Position numbers and translations under genes: made by a program. The notes under the pieces were generated by a model. The model searched no databases, had not been told where the DNA came from, and was given only the letters and a program-made list of their open reading frames with translations. Positions 43,829-52,669 of a stretch of 64,000 nucleotides of DNA are shown here, piece by piece. The stretch is taken from assembly GCF_009928525.1 (NCBI RefSeq), contig NZ_JAABOK010000001.1, positions 310,001-374,000 on the forward strand, in the 5' to 3' direction. Positions within the stretch are counted from its first letter, which is position 1; every line of letters starts with the position of its first letter. Source of the stretch: Chitinophaga solisilvae. Its GTDB lineage: Bacteria > Bacteroidota > Bacteroidia > Chitinophagales > Chitinophagaceae.

Positions 43829-43972
43829 AATTACGAATTACGAATGGCGAATTACGAATGCAGAGGCGAAGAACTAAACGAAGATTAAAGGTGATATTAA
43901 TACTTATTCTCTTTAATCTTCGTTTAGTTCTTCGCCTCTGCATTCGTAATTCGCCATTCGTAATTCGTAATT
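43829..43972. repeat. Family A giant palindrome (PAL-7), 62-bp perfect arms
   Basis: Arms 43829-43890 and 43911-43972 are exact reverse complements over 62 bp with a 20-bp spacer. Each has heptamers AATTACG, AATTACG, AATGGCG, AATTACG, then AATGCAGAGGCGAAGAACTA and AACGAAGATTAAAG. Further degenerate heptamers lie to the left. The right arm enters the stop codon of the TIM-barrel gene. Confidence 0.95.
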
Positions 43973-44889
43973 TATTTAAAACCCCAGGCTTTCATCGCTT
44001 TAAGATCTTCCTTTACACACGCTATCGGAGCGATGCCCTGATATGATTCCTGTTCAATGATGAAATATTGGGTGCCGCCGGATTTAATACCGAGGTCTAT
44101 TACTTCTTTCACGGGGATGATTCCTTTACCAAGGATGGTGCTTTCGTAGCTGCCGCCCATTTCGCCTTTGGCGGATTTGATTTCATCTTTCACATGCATC
44201 AGTTCAAAGCGGCCCGGATATTTTTTGAGGATATCTACGGCGATACCGCCTGCGTGGTACATATTGCCAATGTCCAGCTGCTGCGCTACCAGAGAGGGAT
44301 CCGTGTGCTGAAGTATCAGATCGAATAATTTTTCTCCGTTCAGGGTGGTGCTGAATTCAAAATCGTGGTTATGATAGCCGAACTTCATGCCCGATTTTTT
44401 GCAGAGTTCACCGCATTTGTTAAATACGTCCATGTAGGCTTTGAAGTCGTCGTAGGTTTTACGCAGGCTTTCATCCAGCCAGGGGCTGACAACGAAGCGC
44501 TGACCTGCGGTGGCGGCATCTTCTACGGTATATTTCCATTCATCGGTAAAATCTTTTGCGGCTGTGTCCCAGTGTTCCCGGCGCAATACCGTATGGCCGC
44601 TGGGCATCTGTAATCCCAGGTCTTTCAGCAGTTTTTTGAATTCGGCGGCGCTGTAACCATAGAATTTACGTTTCACATAGTTGGCATGTTCTACGTTTTT
44701 ATATCCCATGGCGGCCAGTTGCTGCAAGGTGCCGGACGGATTCTTTTTCATGTCGTCGCGGATGGAGTATAGCTGTATACCCAATACCTGCGGCCCTTTC
44801 CATGCTGCCGTCAGTACGCCGGGAACCAGGGTGGCGCCGGCTGCTGCCAGTACGCCCTGCTTCAGGAAATTTCTTCTGGATGTGTTCAT
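43972..44889 (-). CDS. Sugar phosphate isomerase/epimerase-like TIM-barrel protein (Tat-exported)
   Basis: A 305-residue protein of the xylose isomerase-like TIM-barrel family. The N-terminus has a twin-arginine signal (SRRNFLKQGVLAAAGATLVP), so the folded protein is sent to the periplasm. Barrel segments include GIQLYSIRDDMKKNPSGTLQ, MKFGYHNHDFEFS, VAQQLDIGNMYHAGGIAVDI, RFELMHVKDEIKS and YFIIEQESYQG, supplying the His, Asp and Glu residues that usually bind the metal. Such exported members are common next to sugar-utilisation genes in Bacteroidota, but none lies nearby here. Confidence 0.88.
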   Translation of the reverse strand: MNTSRRNFLKQGVLAAAGATLVPGVLTAAWKGPQVLGIQLYSIRDDMKKNPSGTLQQLAAMGYKNVEHANYVKRKFYGYSAAEFKKLLKDLGLQMPSGHTVLRREHWDTAAKDFTDEWKYTVEDAATAGQRFVVSPWLDESLRKTYDDFKAYMDVFNKCGELCKKSGMKFGYHNHDFEFSTTLNGEKLFDLILQHTDPSLVAQQLDIGNMYHAGGIAVDILKKYPGRFELMHVKDEIKSAKGEMGGSYESTILGKGIIPVKEVIDLGIKSGGTQYFIIEQESYQGIAPIACVKEDLKAMKAWGFK

Positions 44890-45025
44890 GCGTGTCGGTT
44901 ATTAAGTCGTGGAATATTAAATGACCCCTTAAAGTACATATTATGACCGGTAAAAACAATGTAAACATTTCTGTTTGCAGGCAACTCATTTTTATGTTAT
45001 ATTACAATAGGAGCAAAAATTAGTT

Positions 45026-46819
45026 ATGAAGAGATTATTCGATATGGCAGCGGCCCAGGCCACCGGACGACCCGATGGCGTTATGCTCGCCTCTAAAAAA
45101 AATGGCGAGTGGGTCCCCCTTACCTGTAAAGAAGTTAACCGGCACGCGGCAGATCTGGCCGCAGGATTATTACAACTGGGCCTGCACCAGGGAGAACTGG
45201 TTCCGGAAAAGCAGGACAAAATCGCACTCGTGTCACAGAACAGGCCGGAATGGCTCATCTGTGACCTGGCCGTACAACAGACCGGCGCTATCCTGACGCC
45301 TATCTATCCTACTATCAGTCCTGTGGAATTCGCCGTTATCCTCAACGAAGCGGAAGTACGTATCCTTTTTCTGGCCAGCAAAGAACTGTATGACAGATTC
45401 CAGCCCGCATTCAAAGATATTCCTACCCTTAAATACATCTATACTTTCGACGACGTTCCCGGCGTGGAGAACTGGTCTGCCCTGAAAGGCAATGCAGCAG
45501 GAGAGGCTTTGCGGAAGACAATGACCGAAAGGGTTTCAGAAGATACTATCGCTACCATCATCTATACTTCCGGCACCACCGGTGTGCCTAAAGGCGTGAT
45601 GCTGTCGCATAAAAATATTGTCAGCAACGTGCTGTCTTCCATGCCGGCATTTTCCTTTGCCCGCAAGGACGACCGTTGTCTGAGCTTCCTGCCGCTGAAT
45701 CACATCTTTGAAAAGATGGTGACCTATATCTATGTGCAGGCAGGCATAGGCATCTACTATGCGGAAAGCATGGATACTATCGGTGATAACCTCCGCGAAG
45801 TAAAGCCGATGGTGTTTACCAGCGTTCCACGCCTGCTGGAAAAGGTGTATGAAAGAATCATCAGCAAAGGGCTGGAGCTGAAAGGCATTAAACGCGCCCT
45901 GTTCTTCTGGGCGGTAAACCTGGGTAAACAGTACGATAATATCAGCCAGGGCAGCTTCTTCTACCGGCTGCAGCTGAAGCTGGCCAACAAACTGATCTTC
46001 AATAAATGGCGCGAAGCGCTCGGAGGCAGAGTGGTTGCTATCGTCAGCGGATCTGCAGCATTGCAGGAAAGACTGATACGCATCTTTTCTGCCGCCAATA
46101 TTACCATTATGGAAGGCTACGGGCTGACGGAAACATCGCCGGTGATTTCTGTTAACCGCCTGGAAAGTGAAGACAGACGCATAGGTACCGTAGGCCCGCT
46201 GATCGATGGGGTGGAAGTGAAACTGGCGGAAGACGGAGAGATCATCTGCCGCGGCCCCAATATAATGGTAGGCTATTACAAGAAACCCGAACAGACAGCA
46301 GAAGTGCTGACGCCTGACGGCTGGTTCCATACCGGCGATATCGGTGTATGGGTAGAAAAACGTTTCCTGAAAATTACTGACCGTAAGAAAGAAGTATTCA
46401 AAACTTCCGGCGGCAAATACGTTGCGCCCCAGGCCATTGAAAATAAAATGCGCGAAAGTCCTTACATAGAACAGATGATGGTGGTAGGTCCGGGCCGCAA
46501 GTTTGTATCAGCGCTTATTGTTCCCAACTACGGACAGGTACGCAGCCGCCTTTCTGCACAGGGCATTCAGCCGCCCGCTTCCAATGAAGACCTGGTGGCG
46601 CTTGATGCAACAGTACAGCTGATACAGGAGCAGCTGGATAAATATAATCCGCTGTTCGGACATGTGGAGCAGGTGAAGAAATTCCTGCTGCTCCCGGCAG
46701 AATGGACCATAGATAATGGTATCCTGACGCCTAAACTGTCTATACGCAGAAAAGTAATAGAACAACGTTTTGAAAAGGAGATAGATTCCCTGTACGGAGG
46801 ATCGTCAACCATAGAATAA
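45026..46819 (+). CDS. Long-chain acyl-CoA synthetase (AMP-forming)
   Basis: A 597-residue ANL-superfamily enzyme that activates fatty acids to acyl-CoA. Motifs: TIIYTSGTTGVPKGVMLSHK (about residues 174-193, phosphate loop), SFLPLNHIFEKMVTYIYVQA, EGYGLTETSPVISVN, DGWFHTGDIGVW (about 431) and ITDRKKEVFKTSGGKYVAPQ, containing the adenylation Lys region. It is of the shorter, FadD15-like type common in Bacteroidota. It is a single gene with its own terminator at 46838-46875 and acts at the inner membrane face. Confidence 0.93.
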   Translation: MKRLFDMAAAQATGRPDGVMLASKKNGEWVPLTCKEVNRHAADLAAGLLQLGLHQGELVPEKQDKIALVSQNRPEWLICDLAVQQTGAILTPIYPTISPVEFAVILNEAEVRILFLASKELYDRFQPAFKDIPTLKYIYTFDDVPGVENWSALKGNAAGEALRKTMTERVSEDTIATIIYTSGTTGVPKGVMLSHKNIVSNVLSSMPAFSFARKDDRCLSFLPLNHIFEKMVTYIYVQAGIGIYYAESMDTIGDNLREVKPMVFTSVPRLLEKVYERIISKGLELKGIKRALFFWAVNLGKQYDNISQGSFFYRLQLKLANKLIFNKWREALGGRVVAIVSGSAALQERLIRIFSAANITIMEGYGLTETSPVISVNRLESEDRRIGTVGPLIDGVEVKLAEDGEIICRGPNIMVGYYKKPEQTAEVLTPDGWFHTGDIGVWVEKRFLKITDRKKEVFKTSGGKYVAPQAIENKMRESPYIEQMMVVGPGRKFVSALIVPNYGQVRSRLSAQGIQPPASNEDLVALDATVQLIQEQLDKYNPLFGHVEQVKKFLLLPAEWTIDNGILTPKLSIRRKVIEQRFEKEIDSLYGGSSTIE

Positions 46820-46837
46820 CGGTATGTACCTTATAGA

Positions 46838-46875
46838 GAAAAAGCCTTGCAGGTTGCTCCTGTCAAGGCTTTTCC
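46838..46875 (+). terminator. Intrinsic terminator after acyl-CoA synthetase
   Basis: AAAAGCCTTG pairs with CAAGGCTTTT around a 14-base loop, with T-rich sequence on the 3' side; it can work in both directions. Confidence 0.8.
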
Positions 46876-46876
46876 T

Positions 46877-46905
46877 ATTTTGTTATTTTGTTGTTTGAGA
46901 TTTAA
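46877..46905. repeat. Solo arm of a family B palindrome
   Basis: ATTTTGTTATTTTGTTGTTT followed by GAGATTTAA closely matches the outer left arm of the 59029-59272 element, but no complementary arm is present. Probably a decayed copy. Confidence 0.55.
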
Positions 46906-46931
46906 TAAGTGGCGGTTGTACCTGTTATTGG

Positions 46932-48296
46932 CTACAGTTGCAGGGAGAGTACATTTCGGGCTACATCCTGGCCGGAAATTTTACCGTTTTCACTATCGAA
47001 ATCATAGTGGATGCCGCCATAGATGCGGGATACCGCCGCTTCGTCGATCATGTCTGTAAACCGGGTGAAAGTACGGGCGGTAAAGCCGTCGGGCACTTTC
47101 TGCTGGTCGGTGAAGGTGAACTGTTGTCCGAACCTGGCTGCCAGTATATGTCCGGCGGCACTGCTGAAGGTAGCATGGCCGGAAGTATAGGAGGGGAACG
47201 GCGGTGTGCCGATCAGGGAATTCCAGCCCGGCTCAATCAGATTTCGTATATACGTTACCGGGCGAAGCAGGTTATACCGGTATTTATATTTCCAGCATAC
47301 GATGCCGGCGTCGTTGAGCCCGATACCCACCTGTGCCAGCAGGGCAGCGGTTTCCTGCAGGTTCAGCTGCTGTTCATCCGCCAGTTGTACTGCAATACCG
47401 ATCAGATGACCCGGCGGCGTAAAGGTACCGGTACCGTCGGCCCAGTAGAGGGCGATATTGGTTTCTGCCGGCGTCAGTGTTTTGGATTTCCGGTACAAAG
47501 ACCAGGCGGATCTGCCAAAAGCGGAGGTGGAATCAGCAGAGTAGGGTGGATGCGGCAGGTAGGTCAGCGGACTGCAATTCCTGACCAGCAGGCGGTTGTT
47601 ACCCCAATAGGGTAGCATGGCGCGCTGAAAGCCGGGAGGGGTAGGTATCCACAGGCCAGGCCCGACGGGAGGCACATAGGTGTCCGGGAAATTGTTGAGG
47701 TAGCCGTCTTTCCCGCCGTCTGTGGCAGACCATTGATATACGGCCGCAGCGATGGATTGCCCATAGGCCACGGAGCGGTTCACCACCTCCTGACTGACGC
47801 CGGGACGCAGCGTATCGAGGTTGGCGGCTTCCAGTTGTGTAATCAGGGCCGCATTCGTGGGCGAAGCGTTGGGAATCAGCTGCCGGATAATAGCTGCCAG
47901 CGCGCTGTTGGCCGCAATAGCCCAGTCATACTTTTTGTATCTCTCCGGTGCAGGAAGACGGGAAAACGCATCCAGCTGGCCTCCCAGGGAGTGGCCGTAG
48001 CGGTTGCCGTTTACTACGGCTTCATGGAGTGCAATGCCCGTGTAGGCAATAGCTCTCGCCGCCACCGGTGGCGTGAATCCGGCACTTTCCTTTATCAGCT
48101 TTAGTTCCAGCTTATACCAGGAAACGGGAACGGCCGCATTTTGTGTAACGGTAATACCGCCGGAAGCGTCAGCGTCAAGGGCGGAAAGCGTGGTGTCTGC
48201 AGGAGAGAGGGTCACATCTTTTTTACTACAGCTCAGTAACGTGGTAATCAGTACAATAAAGATACTGGCTGTACGTGCATGGTTTGTACGTATCAT
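46932..48296 (-). CDS. Vanadium-dependent haloperoxidase-like (PAP2 superfamily) lipoprotein
   Basis: A 454-residue protein with lipoprotein signal (IFIVLITTLLSCSKKD). The helical PAP2-type domain in the C-terminal third has the vanadate/phosphate site: KYKYRYNLLRPVTY (Lys and Arg), PFPSYTSGHATFSSAAGH (Ser-Gly-His) and SRIYGGIHYDFDSENG (Arg and His). This matches the vanadium chloroperoxidase/acid phosphatase arrangement, with an N-terminal part (HEAVVNGNRYGHSLGG) common in bacterial members. It may halogenate or hydrolyse phosphate; sequence alone does not decide. It is a single gene. Confidence 0.88.
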   Translation of the reverse strand: MIRTNHARTASIFIVLITTLLSCSKKDVTLSPADTTLSALDADASGGITVTQNAAVPVSWYKLELKLIKESAGFTPPVAARAIAYTGIALHEAVVNGNRYGHSLGGQLDAFSRLPAPERYKKYDWAIAANSALAAIIRQLIPNASPTNAALITQLEAANLDTLRPGVSQEVVNRSVAYGQSIAAAVYQWSATDGGKDGYLNNFPDTYVPPVGPGLWIPTPPGFQRAMLPYWGNNRLLVRNCSPLTYLPHPPYSADSTSAFGRSAWSLYRKSKTLTPAETNIALYWADGTGTFTPPGHLIGIAVQLADEQQLNLQETAALLAQVGIGLNDAGIVCWKYKYRYNLLRPVTYIRNLIEPGWNSLIGTPPFPSYTSGHATFSSAAGHILAARFGQQFTFTDQQKVPDGFTARTFTRFTDMIDEAAVSRIYGGIHYDFDSENGKISGQDVARNVLSLQL

Positions 48297-48404
48297 ATTT
48301 CAGGGTTTTTCGTACAGCAATATAAGCGCTGTCGCAGGCAAGATGACCGCACCGTATTTTTCCCCTGTGGATGCAGGAATGCATTAATTTCTAAGATAAA
48401 TATC

Positions 48405-48412
48405 TATCTTTA
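48405..48412 (+). promoter_or_regulatory. Candidate -7 box for the methyltransferase unit
   Basis: TATCTTTA matches 7 of 8 positions of TAnnTTTG. The implied start near 48419 leaves a leader that holds the 25-codon frame at 48453-48530. Confidence 0.35.
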
Positions 48413-48452
48413 CACGGTATGCCATTGCTACCCCAATAACTGTAATGCATAT

Positions 48453-48530
48453 ATGTCAACACCAACTTTTAGAGAAGATTGTTGTGCCACAATTTTAATT
48501 ATCGCTACTATTCATAAAATCGAAGTATGA
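48453..48530 (+). CDS. Possible 25-codon leader peptide coupled to the methyltransferase
   Basis: A short frame from ATG 48453 reads MSTPTFREDCC, then a hydrophobic ATILIIATIH and KIEV. Its TGA overlaps the methyltransferase ATG (ATGA at 48527-48530), a layout often seen in coupled translation. It lies downstream of a plausible -7 box. No ribosome-binding site stands out, so it may be chance. Confidence 0.35.
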   Translation: MSTPTFREDCCATILIIATIHKIEV

Positions 48531-49261
48531 AATTAAGTAATCCCGCATCCAGAAGTGATTTGCATATTAAAAGAAAGGATAAAGTATTGGAAGTAGGCGG
48601 AGGAGATCATCCCCATCCCAGAGCCAATGTTGTGGTAGATAAGTATGTTGATTCCAATTTTCACCGGGGAGGTAATATCCGGGTATTACGTCACCAGGAA
48701 TTTCTCAATGCTGACGGGGAAGCATTGCCGTTTGAAGATAAATCATTCGATTATGTCATCTGCAGTCACGTACTGGAACATGTTGACAATCCCATAAAAT
48801 TTATGAGCGAGCAGATGCGGGTGGCGCCGGCTGGTTACCTGGAAACGCCTTCGGTTATCGGGGAGTGCCTGATGCCCAAAGCCTCGCACAGATGGGTATT
48901 ACTGGAAATTGATGATAAAATTGTGATGTATGAAAAGGAAAAAATCGGTTTCCAGGCCTGGCAGGATCTGAGCTATGTATTCCAGCATTATCTGCCGGAA
49001 AATTCCATCGGATACAAGATTATGCAGCGTACACACGCTGATCTTACCATTGTGAACTACGAATGGTCTGAAAAAGTGGAACTGCTGATTAATCCTGACA
49101 GTACCTACTACTCCGACTATTTCACCCAACCCTGGGATGAGGCAGCCTGCAACAAATTCCTTACCCAGCGCAGCCTCGGCAAGGAATCTGTTTCCAGTGC
49201 CCGGGCCATGCTTGATATTATCAGGTCCGTATTCAGGAGCAGGGTGCTGAAAAGAGGATAA
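48527..49261 (+). CDS. SAM-dependent methyltransferase (class I)
   Basis: A 244-residue soluble Rossmann methyltransferase. Motif I is KVLEVGGGDHPHPRANVVVD (glycine loop). LNADGEALPFEDKSFDYVIC and SHVLEHVDNPIKFMSEQMRV follow the Methyltransf_11 pattern. After about residue 110 the protein departs from common types (YLETPSVIGECLMPKASHRW, LLEIDDKIVMYEKEKIGFQ). The substrate is unknown. Its ATG overlaps a short upstream frame, and a hairpin without a T-run follows at 49269-49300. Confidence 0.85.
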   Translation: MKLSNPASRSDLHIKRKDKVLEVGGGDHPHPRANVVVDKYVDSNFHRGGNIRVLRHQEFLNADGEALPFEDKSFDYVICSHVLEHVDNPIKFMSEQMRVAPAGYLETPSVIGECLMPKASHRWVLLEIDDKIVMYEKEKIGFQAWQDLSYVFQHYLPENSIGYKIMQRTHADLTIVNYEWSEKVELLINPDSTYYSDYFTQPWDEAACNKFLTQRSLGKESVSSARAMLDIIRSVFRSRVLKRG

Positions 49262-49268
49262 ATGTAAT

Positions 49269-49300
49269 TGTCTGCCTCACGCCACCAGCGGGGGCAGACA
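49269..49300 (+). terminator. Hairpin downstream of methyltransferase
   Basis: TGTCTGCC pairs with GGCAGACA over a 16-base loop directly after the gene. It lacks a T-run, so it is a weak terminator or an mRNA end stabiliser. Confidence 0.45.
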
Positions 49301-49573
49301 TTGATCTCAAAATAACGTATAGCCCTTAACGTAATACCTCAAAATAAACCTGCAGGATATATCCGCGCAACAAAGCTACAGCCCGTTACCCGTAAGGGTA
49401 AGGATGTAACCGTTTCGCATACGGCACCTAAAAAGTCGTAATAGCCCCCCTTCCAGGCCATCCCAATTACCGAACTTTGATGCAGTAGTAAAGCAGTAGA
49501 AGTAAGCAGTAAAAGATAAGGTAAGCAGCACCGGTAAATGAACCCATCACCCAATTAAATAATCCGCTTTGAT
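49301..49573. other. Gene-free stretch before the VOC gene
   Basis: About 270 bp without a supported gene. A 71-codon frame on the minus strand is hydrophobic but has no start signal or neighbour support. The stretch has purine-rich AGTAAGCAGTA-like direct repeats near 49485-49530. Confidence 0.4.
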
Positions 49574-49615
49574 CTCCGCTCCTCATTCGCAATGCGTCAT
49601 TCGTCATTCGCCATT
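49574..49615. repeat. Solo arm of a family A palindrome
   Basis: CTCCGCTCCTCATTCGCAAT followed by GCGTCATTCGTCATTCGCCATT matches the right arm of the element at 56801-56923 (CGCTCCTCATTCGTAATTCG), with changed heptamers. There is no left partner. It lies 13 bp upstream of the VOC gene start. Confidence 0.6.
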
Positions 49616-49628
49616 AAAACCATTTATT

Positions 49629-50000
49629 ATGTTCAATCATTCAAAAGCATTCAGCGGTTTTTCCGTTAATGATCTGCAAAAGGCTAAGGAATTTTACCAG
49701 CAGGTGCTGGAACTGGATGTAACGGAAGCATCGGAAGGGCTGGTGCTGCATCCGGACAAGGGCAGCCGGATATTTATTTATCCCAAGCCCAACCACCAGC
49801 CGGCTACTTTTACCATTCTGAATTTTCCGGTAGATAATATTGATGAGGCGGTAGCGCAGCTGGGCCGCAAGGGTGTGAAGTTTCTGCAGTACGGGGGCGA
49901 CATACAGACGGACGAGAAAGGCGTATTCCGGGAACAGAATATTGCCTGGTTTGAAGACCCGGCGGGTAATATCCTTTCCGTACTGGAAGAGAAAAAATAG
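49629..50000 (+). CDS. VOC family (glyoxalase/dioxygenase fold) protein
   Basis: A 123-residue protein of the vicinal oxygen chelate fold: FSGFSVNDLQKAKEFYQQVL opens the first beta-alpha-beta unit, GSRIFIYPKPNHQPATFTIL carries the middle strands, and NIAWFEDPAGNILSVLEEKK ends it with the usual DPxGN motif. I start it at ATG 49629 (MFNHSKAF); the in-frame sequence before lies in a repeat arm. It is convergent with the metallophosphoesterase gene (12-bp gap). Function within this broad family cannot be told. Confidence 0.88.
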   Translation: MFNHSKAFSGFSVNDLQKAKEFYQQVLELDVTEASEGLVLHPDKGSRIFIYPKPNHQPATFTILNFPVDNIDEAVAQLGRKGVKFLQYGGDIQTDEKGVFREQNIAWFEDPAGNILSVLEEKK

Positions 50001-50012
50001 CAGCAGGCATTA

Positions 50013-51110
50013 TCAGGGTAGCTGATCGAAAAGGTAGTATAGCGGGGATTCTTCCAGCACCTTCCTTTGAAAATCGCCATTTTTCCCGCTCCACTTGATG
50101 AGGCGGATGTAGCCGTCTGCAATTTCAATACCGGTGATGTCCCCGTCATTGAAGCAGCAGCAGCCGGTATTGAAGTAGGTGGGATGCGCCATGGTTTTCA
50201 CCAGCTGCTTGCCGGCATATTCTGCCTGCCTGCGCTGCAGTTCCGCTTCTATGTGCCGGACTGTGGCTGTATCTCCGTAAGACACCGCTTTCTGCAACTG
50301 TTTGCTGAGCCGGTCTATATGATCCAGAGAAGCGAATACCGGCTTATGGGTATGCCCGGAGATAAAAAGGGTACGCGGGTAAAGAATGCTCCACTGGTAC
50401 ATGATAATATTATGGGCATCTACGAGGTCGAATGATTCGGCCAGCGTATCAGGATGTATGTCCAGCAGCCGTTGCAGCGGCGTCCAGATAGCAGCCACAA
50501 ACCATTTGCTGAAGGCATTGCCGTCGCTTCTTTTATCTCCCTGGTGGCCGTGGGCCAGAAAAATCCTGTAGTCATTATCGTTATAGCGGGTCTGGAGAAT
50601 CAGTCCTTCATATACTTTCAGCTTTTTCCCGAACAGTGGTTTCAGGAATTGTTGCCGGGGAATGAGGTAATGCCATTCCAGGTCGTGATTACCAAAGATG
50701 CGGTAGTAGCGTTTCTGTTGCAGGAACCTGGCTTCTTCCAGCAGGGGAGGGCGGTTTTTCTCTATCACCGTTCCCGGTGTATTTTCCCACAGTTCTTCGC
50801 AGTCGCCCAGGTTAATATAGGTAAAGCCTTCCTGGTAGTAATGGTCCAGCGCCGCCATGTAGGTATCGGCGGCTTTCATGAAATCATCTGCCGTATCGCG
50901 GCCGCCTTTATGCTGATCCGATAGAATGATGATACGGGCACTGGACTGATCTATGTGAACCACCGGACCCCGTTCCCGGTCGCCTTTGAGAATGGCATTG
51001 TGCAGCTGTGTCAGCGAAGCGAAAACCGCTTCCCTGTCAGGGCTGGAGGATAGTTTATCGGATAACCGGATGATGAACCGGGATAGCTGACGTTGAATGA
51101 AATTCGGCAC
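50013..51110 (-). CDS. Calcineurin-like metallophosphoesterase
   Basis: A 365-residue protein with all five metallophosphoesterase blocks: ILSDQHKGGRDT (D-x-H variant with Gln between), YINLGDCEELWEN (GD), FGNHDLEWH (GNHD), LAHGHQGDKRSDG (H) and FISGHTHKPVF (GHTH). The layout recalls UDP-2,3-diacylglucosamine hydrolase-like enzymes but is longer. No signal peptide is seen. The Gln in SDQH replaces the common Leu/Ile/Thr and is tolerated in the family. It lies 107 bp downstream of the erythromycin-esterase-like gene on the same strand. Confidence 0.88.
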   Translation of the reverse strand: MPNFIQRQLSRFIIRLSDKLSSSPDREAVFASLTQLHNAILKGDRERGPVVHIDQSSARIIILSDQHKGGRDTADDFMKAADTYMAALDHYYQEGFTYINLGDCEELWENTPGTVIEKNRPPLLEEARFLQQKRYYRIFGNHDLEWHYLIPRQQFLKPLFGKKLKVYEGLILQTRYNDNDYRIFLAHGHQGDKRSDGNAFSKWFVAAIWTPLQRLLDIHPDTLAESFDLVDAHNIIMYQWSILYPRTLFISGHTHKPVFASLDHIDRLSKQLQKAVSYGDTATVRHIEAELQRRQAEYAGKQLVKTMAHPTYFNTGCCCFNDGDITGIEIADGYIRLIKWSGKNGDFQRKVLEESPLYYLFDQLP

Positions 51111-51217
51111 AATGAATATATGTTGACGCCCTTAAATATAGGCCAAATTTCTGATGCCGCCACTGCAGCAGGTCGCGTGTAAAGTAAAAGGACGCCGGGT
51201 TTACCGGCGTCCTGCTG

Positions 51218-52543
51218 TTATGGAAGAGAACGGGTGGCGCTCGTCTGACGGAAGAAGAGGAAGCCATCGTACAATTCTCTGGGATCGGCAGTAACATAAT
51301 ATCCCGGTGCTTTTTCTTCATTGTAGCCGGCCAGCCGCTGCGGGAATTGCAGGACCGGGCCGGTGCCGGTATGCAGCGGCAGATAAAACTGTTCAGCCGG
51401 AACACCTGCCAGCAATGCTTCCCAGGACCCCGGGGCGGCCTGTGGCAGCACGGTGGTATACAGCCGGCAGCCGGGGTTGACAAACTGTTCCCGGATAACG
51501 CCCACTGTCCCGCCGGCGGTGCCGGTACCGATGCAGGCATAGTCCTTTCCGAAATGCCGTTGCAGGAAGGCGCCCATACCGCCGCCGTTGCTGTCATCTA
51601 TCAGGCTTTTCCTGGCGATGTGCGCATTATGCGCCCACACAATAATTTTATTGCCAGGGTCCTGTTGGGCCAGCCGGGTTACCATCACTGCCATGCCGCT
51701 GTCGCGGGAGGCTTCCTGCTGCTGCTTTACCGGGCGGTAGATACCGTAGAAGGCGAGGGCACTGTTGAGCGTACCGGCCTGTAACGCCTGCCAGGCGACT
51801 GTTCCCAGCTGCTGCTGGTAATTATCCGCTTTACTGTCCAGTATATTACGTATAGCCGTTACCGTTTCATAGGCAGCTACGCCGTTATCCAGCCATTGCT
51901 GCCGGTTTATTTTACCCGGCATATTAAAGCTGTGGTATACTTCATCCTGGTATTGACTGTATTGCAGCAGCGCTATGGAAAGCCTCTGCAGCAGGGTATC
52001 TTGCAGCGGGGCCGTCAGTTCCCTGATCTGTGCGGCGGTTTGGCTGGTTTCAGAGAAATCCATGCCGGCAAATAATACCTTACGCGAATGCTGCTGGTTA
52101 TATTGCCGCATCCATTGCAGCAGCGACTTTACTTCCCGCGTCTGCCAGATACCCAGCAGGCAGTGACGCATCAGAGAGTCCGGCTCTCCGCGTCCGTGCA
52201 GGATATAATCATTCAGTGCCTTGCTCCAGCCGTAACTGTTTTCAAAGCAGATGATATTGAATCCCTTCTCTGTTACCAGGTAGCGGATTATATTTACCCG
52301 CGCCTGCTGAAACTCGCTGCTGCCATGGGTGCCTTCACCCAGACCAATAATCCGCTGTGTGCCGGCGGCCTTTTGCAAAAAAGCCATGCTGCCCGCCTGA
52401 TAGTCTCCTGTAATGCCGGCAATGCTTTTCCGGTGCGCGTTTACCCAACGGCGGGCGGCGGCCGTATCCGCCTGTTCCTGCGCTTTTCCGCCCATCTGTA
52501 AAAGCAGTAAGGTTACTGCTGTAAGGAATACTTTCTGAAACAT
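51218..52543 (-). CDS. Erythromycin esterase-like exported protein
   Basis: A 441-residue protein starting at ATG 52543 (MFQKVFLTAVTLLLLQMGGK, a signal peptide); the frame stays open another 104 codons upstream but there overlaps the divergent operon control region. Family motifs: RIIGLGEGTHGSSEFQQARV (with the Glu and His of the active site), FNIICFENSYGWSKALNDYI, LLQWMRQYNQQHSRKVLFAG, and KIIVWAHNAHIARKS (second His pair). The family includes EreA/EreB macrolide esterases, but most exported members are uncharacterised, so resistance should not be assumed. Confidence 0.87.
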   Translation of the reverse strand: MFQKVFLTAVTLLLLQMGGKAQEQADTAAARRWVNAHRKSIAGITGDYQAGSMAFLQKAAGTQRIIGLGEGTHGSSEFQQARVNIIRYLVTEKGFNIICFENSYGWSKALNDYILHGRGEPDSLMRHCLLGIWQTREVKSLLQWMRQYNQQHSRKVLFAGMDFSETSQTAAQIRELTAPLQDTLLQRLSIALLQYSQYQDEVYHSFNMPGKINRQQWLDNGVAAYETVTAIRNILDSKADNYQQQLGTVAWQALQAGTLNSALAFYGIYRPVKQQQEASRDSGMAVMVTRLAQQDPGNKIIVWAHNAHIARKSLIDDSNGGGMGAFLQRHFGKDYACIGTGTAGGTVGVIREQFVNPGCRLYTTVLPQAAPGSWEALLAGVPAEQFYLPLHTGTGPVLQFPQRLAGYNEEKAPGYYVTADPRELYDGFLFFRQTSATRSLP

Positions 52544-52639
52544 CTGATTTCTTTTCAGCAAAAAAAATCTATCTTTTCCCCCTTTATCATGACAAAACGA
52601 TGAAGGACGCGGATAATAGCTGAATATCCCCCCGTCTGA

Positions 52640-52669
52640 TTTCATCGGAAAAAATAATGGTTTCATCGA
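52640..52669 (+). promoter_or_regulatory. LytTR-type operator before the third LytS/LytTR operon
   Basis: TTTCATCGG at 52640-52648 and TTTCATCGA at 52661-52669 are direct repeats exactly 21 bp apart. The same TTTCATCGG occurs in the second repeat before the first kinase (19066-19074). A weak -7-like box, GAATATTG at 52700-52707, is 39 bp from the start of the second repeat, the same distance as at the first kinase. Confidence 0.6.

Noticed and set aside
46932..48296. Haloperoxidase and haloalkane dehalogenase as parts of one organohalogen pathway
   Set aside because: They are 30 kb apart with no shared regulation visible; joint function is not supported.
49339..49554. A 71-codon minus-strand frame in the gap before the VOC gene
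   Set aside because: It is hydrophobic, but no start signal, promoter, neighbour or recognisable motif supports it.
51218..52543. Macrolide resistance gene
   Set aside because: The protein is of the erythromycin-esterase superfamily, but most exported members are not known resistance enzymes and no resistance context is present.
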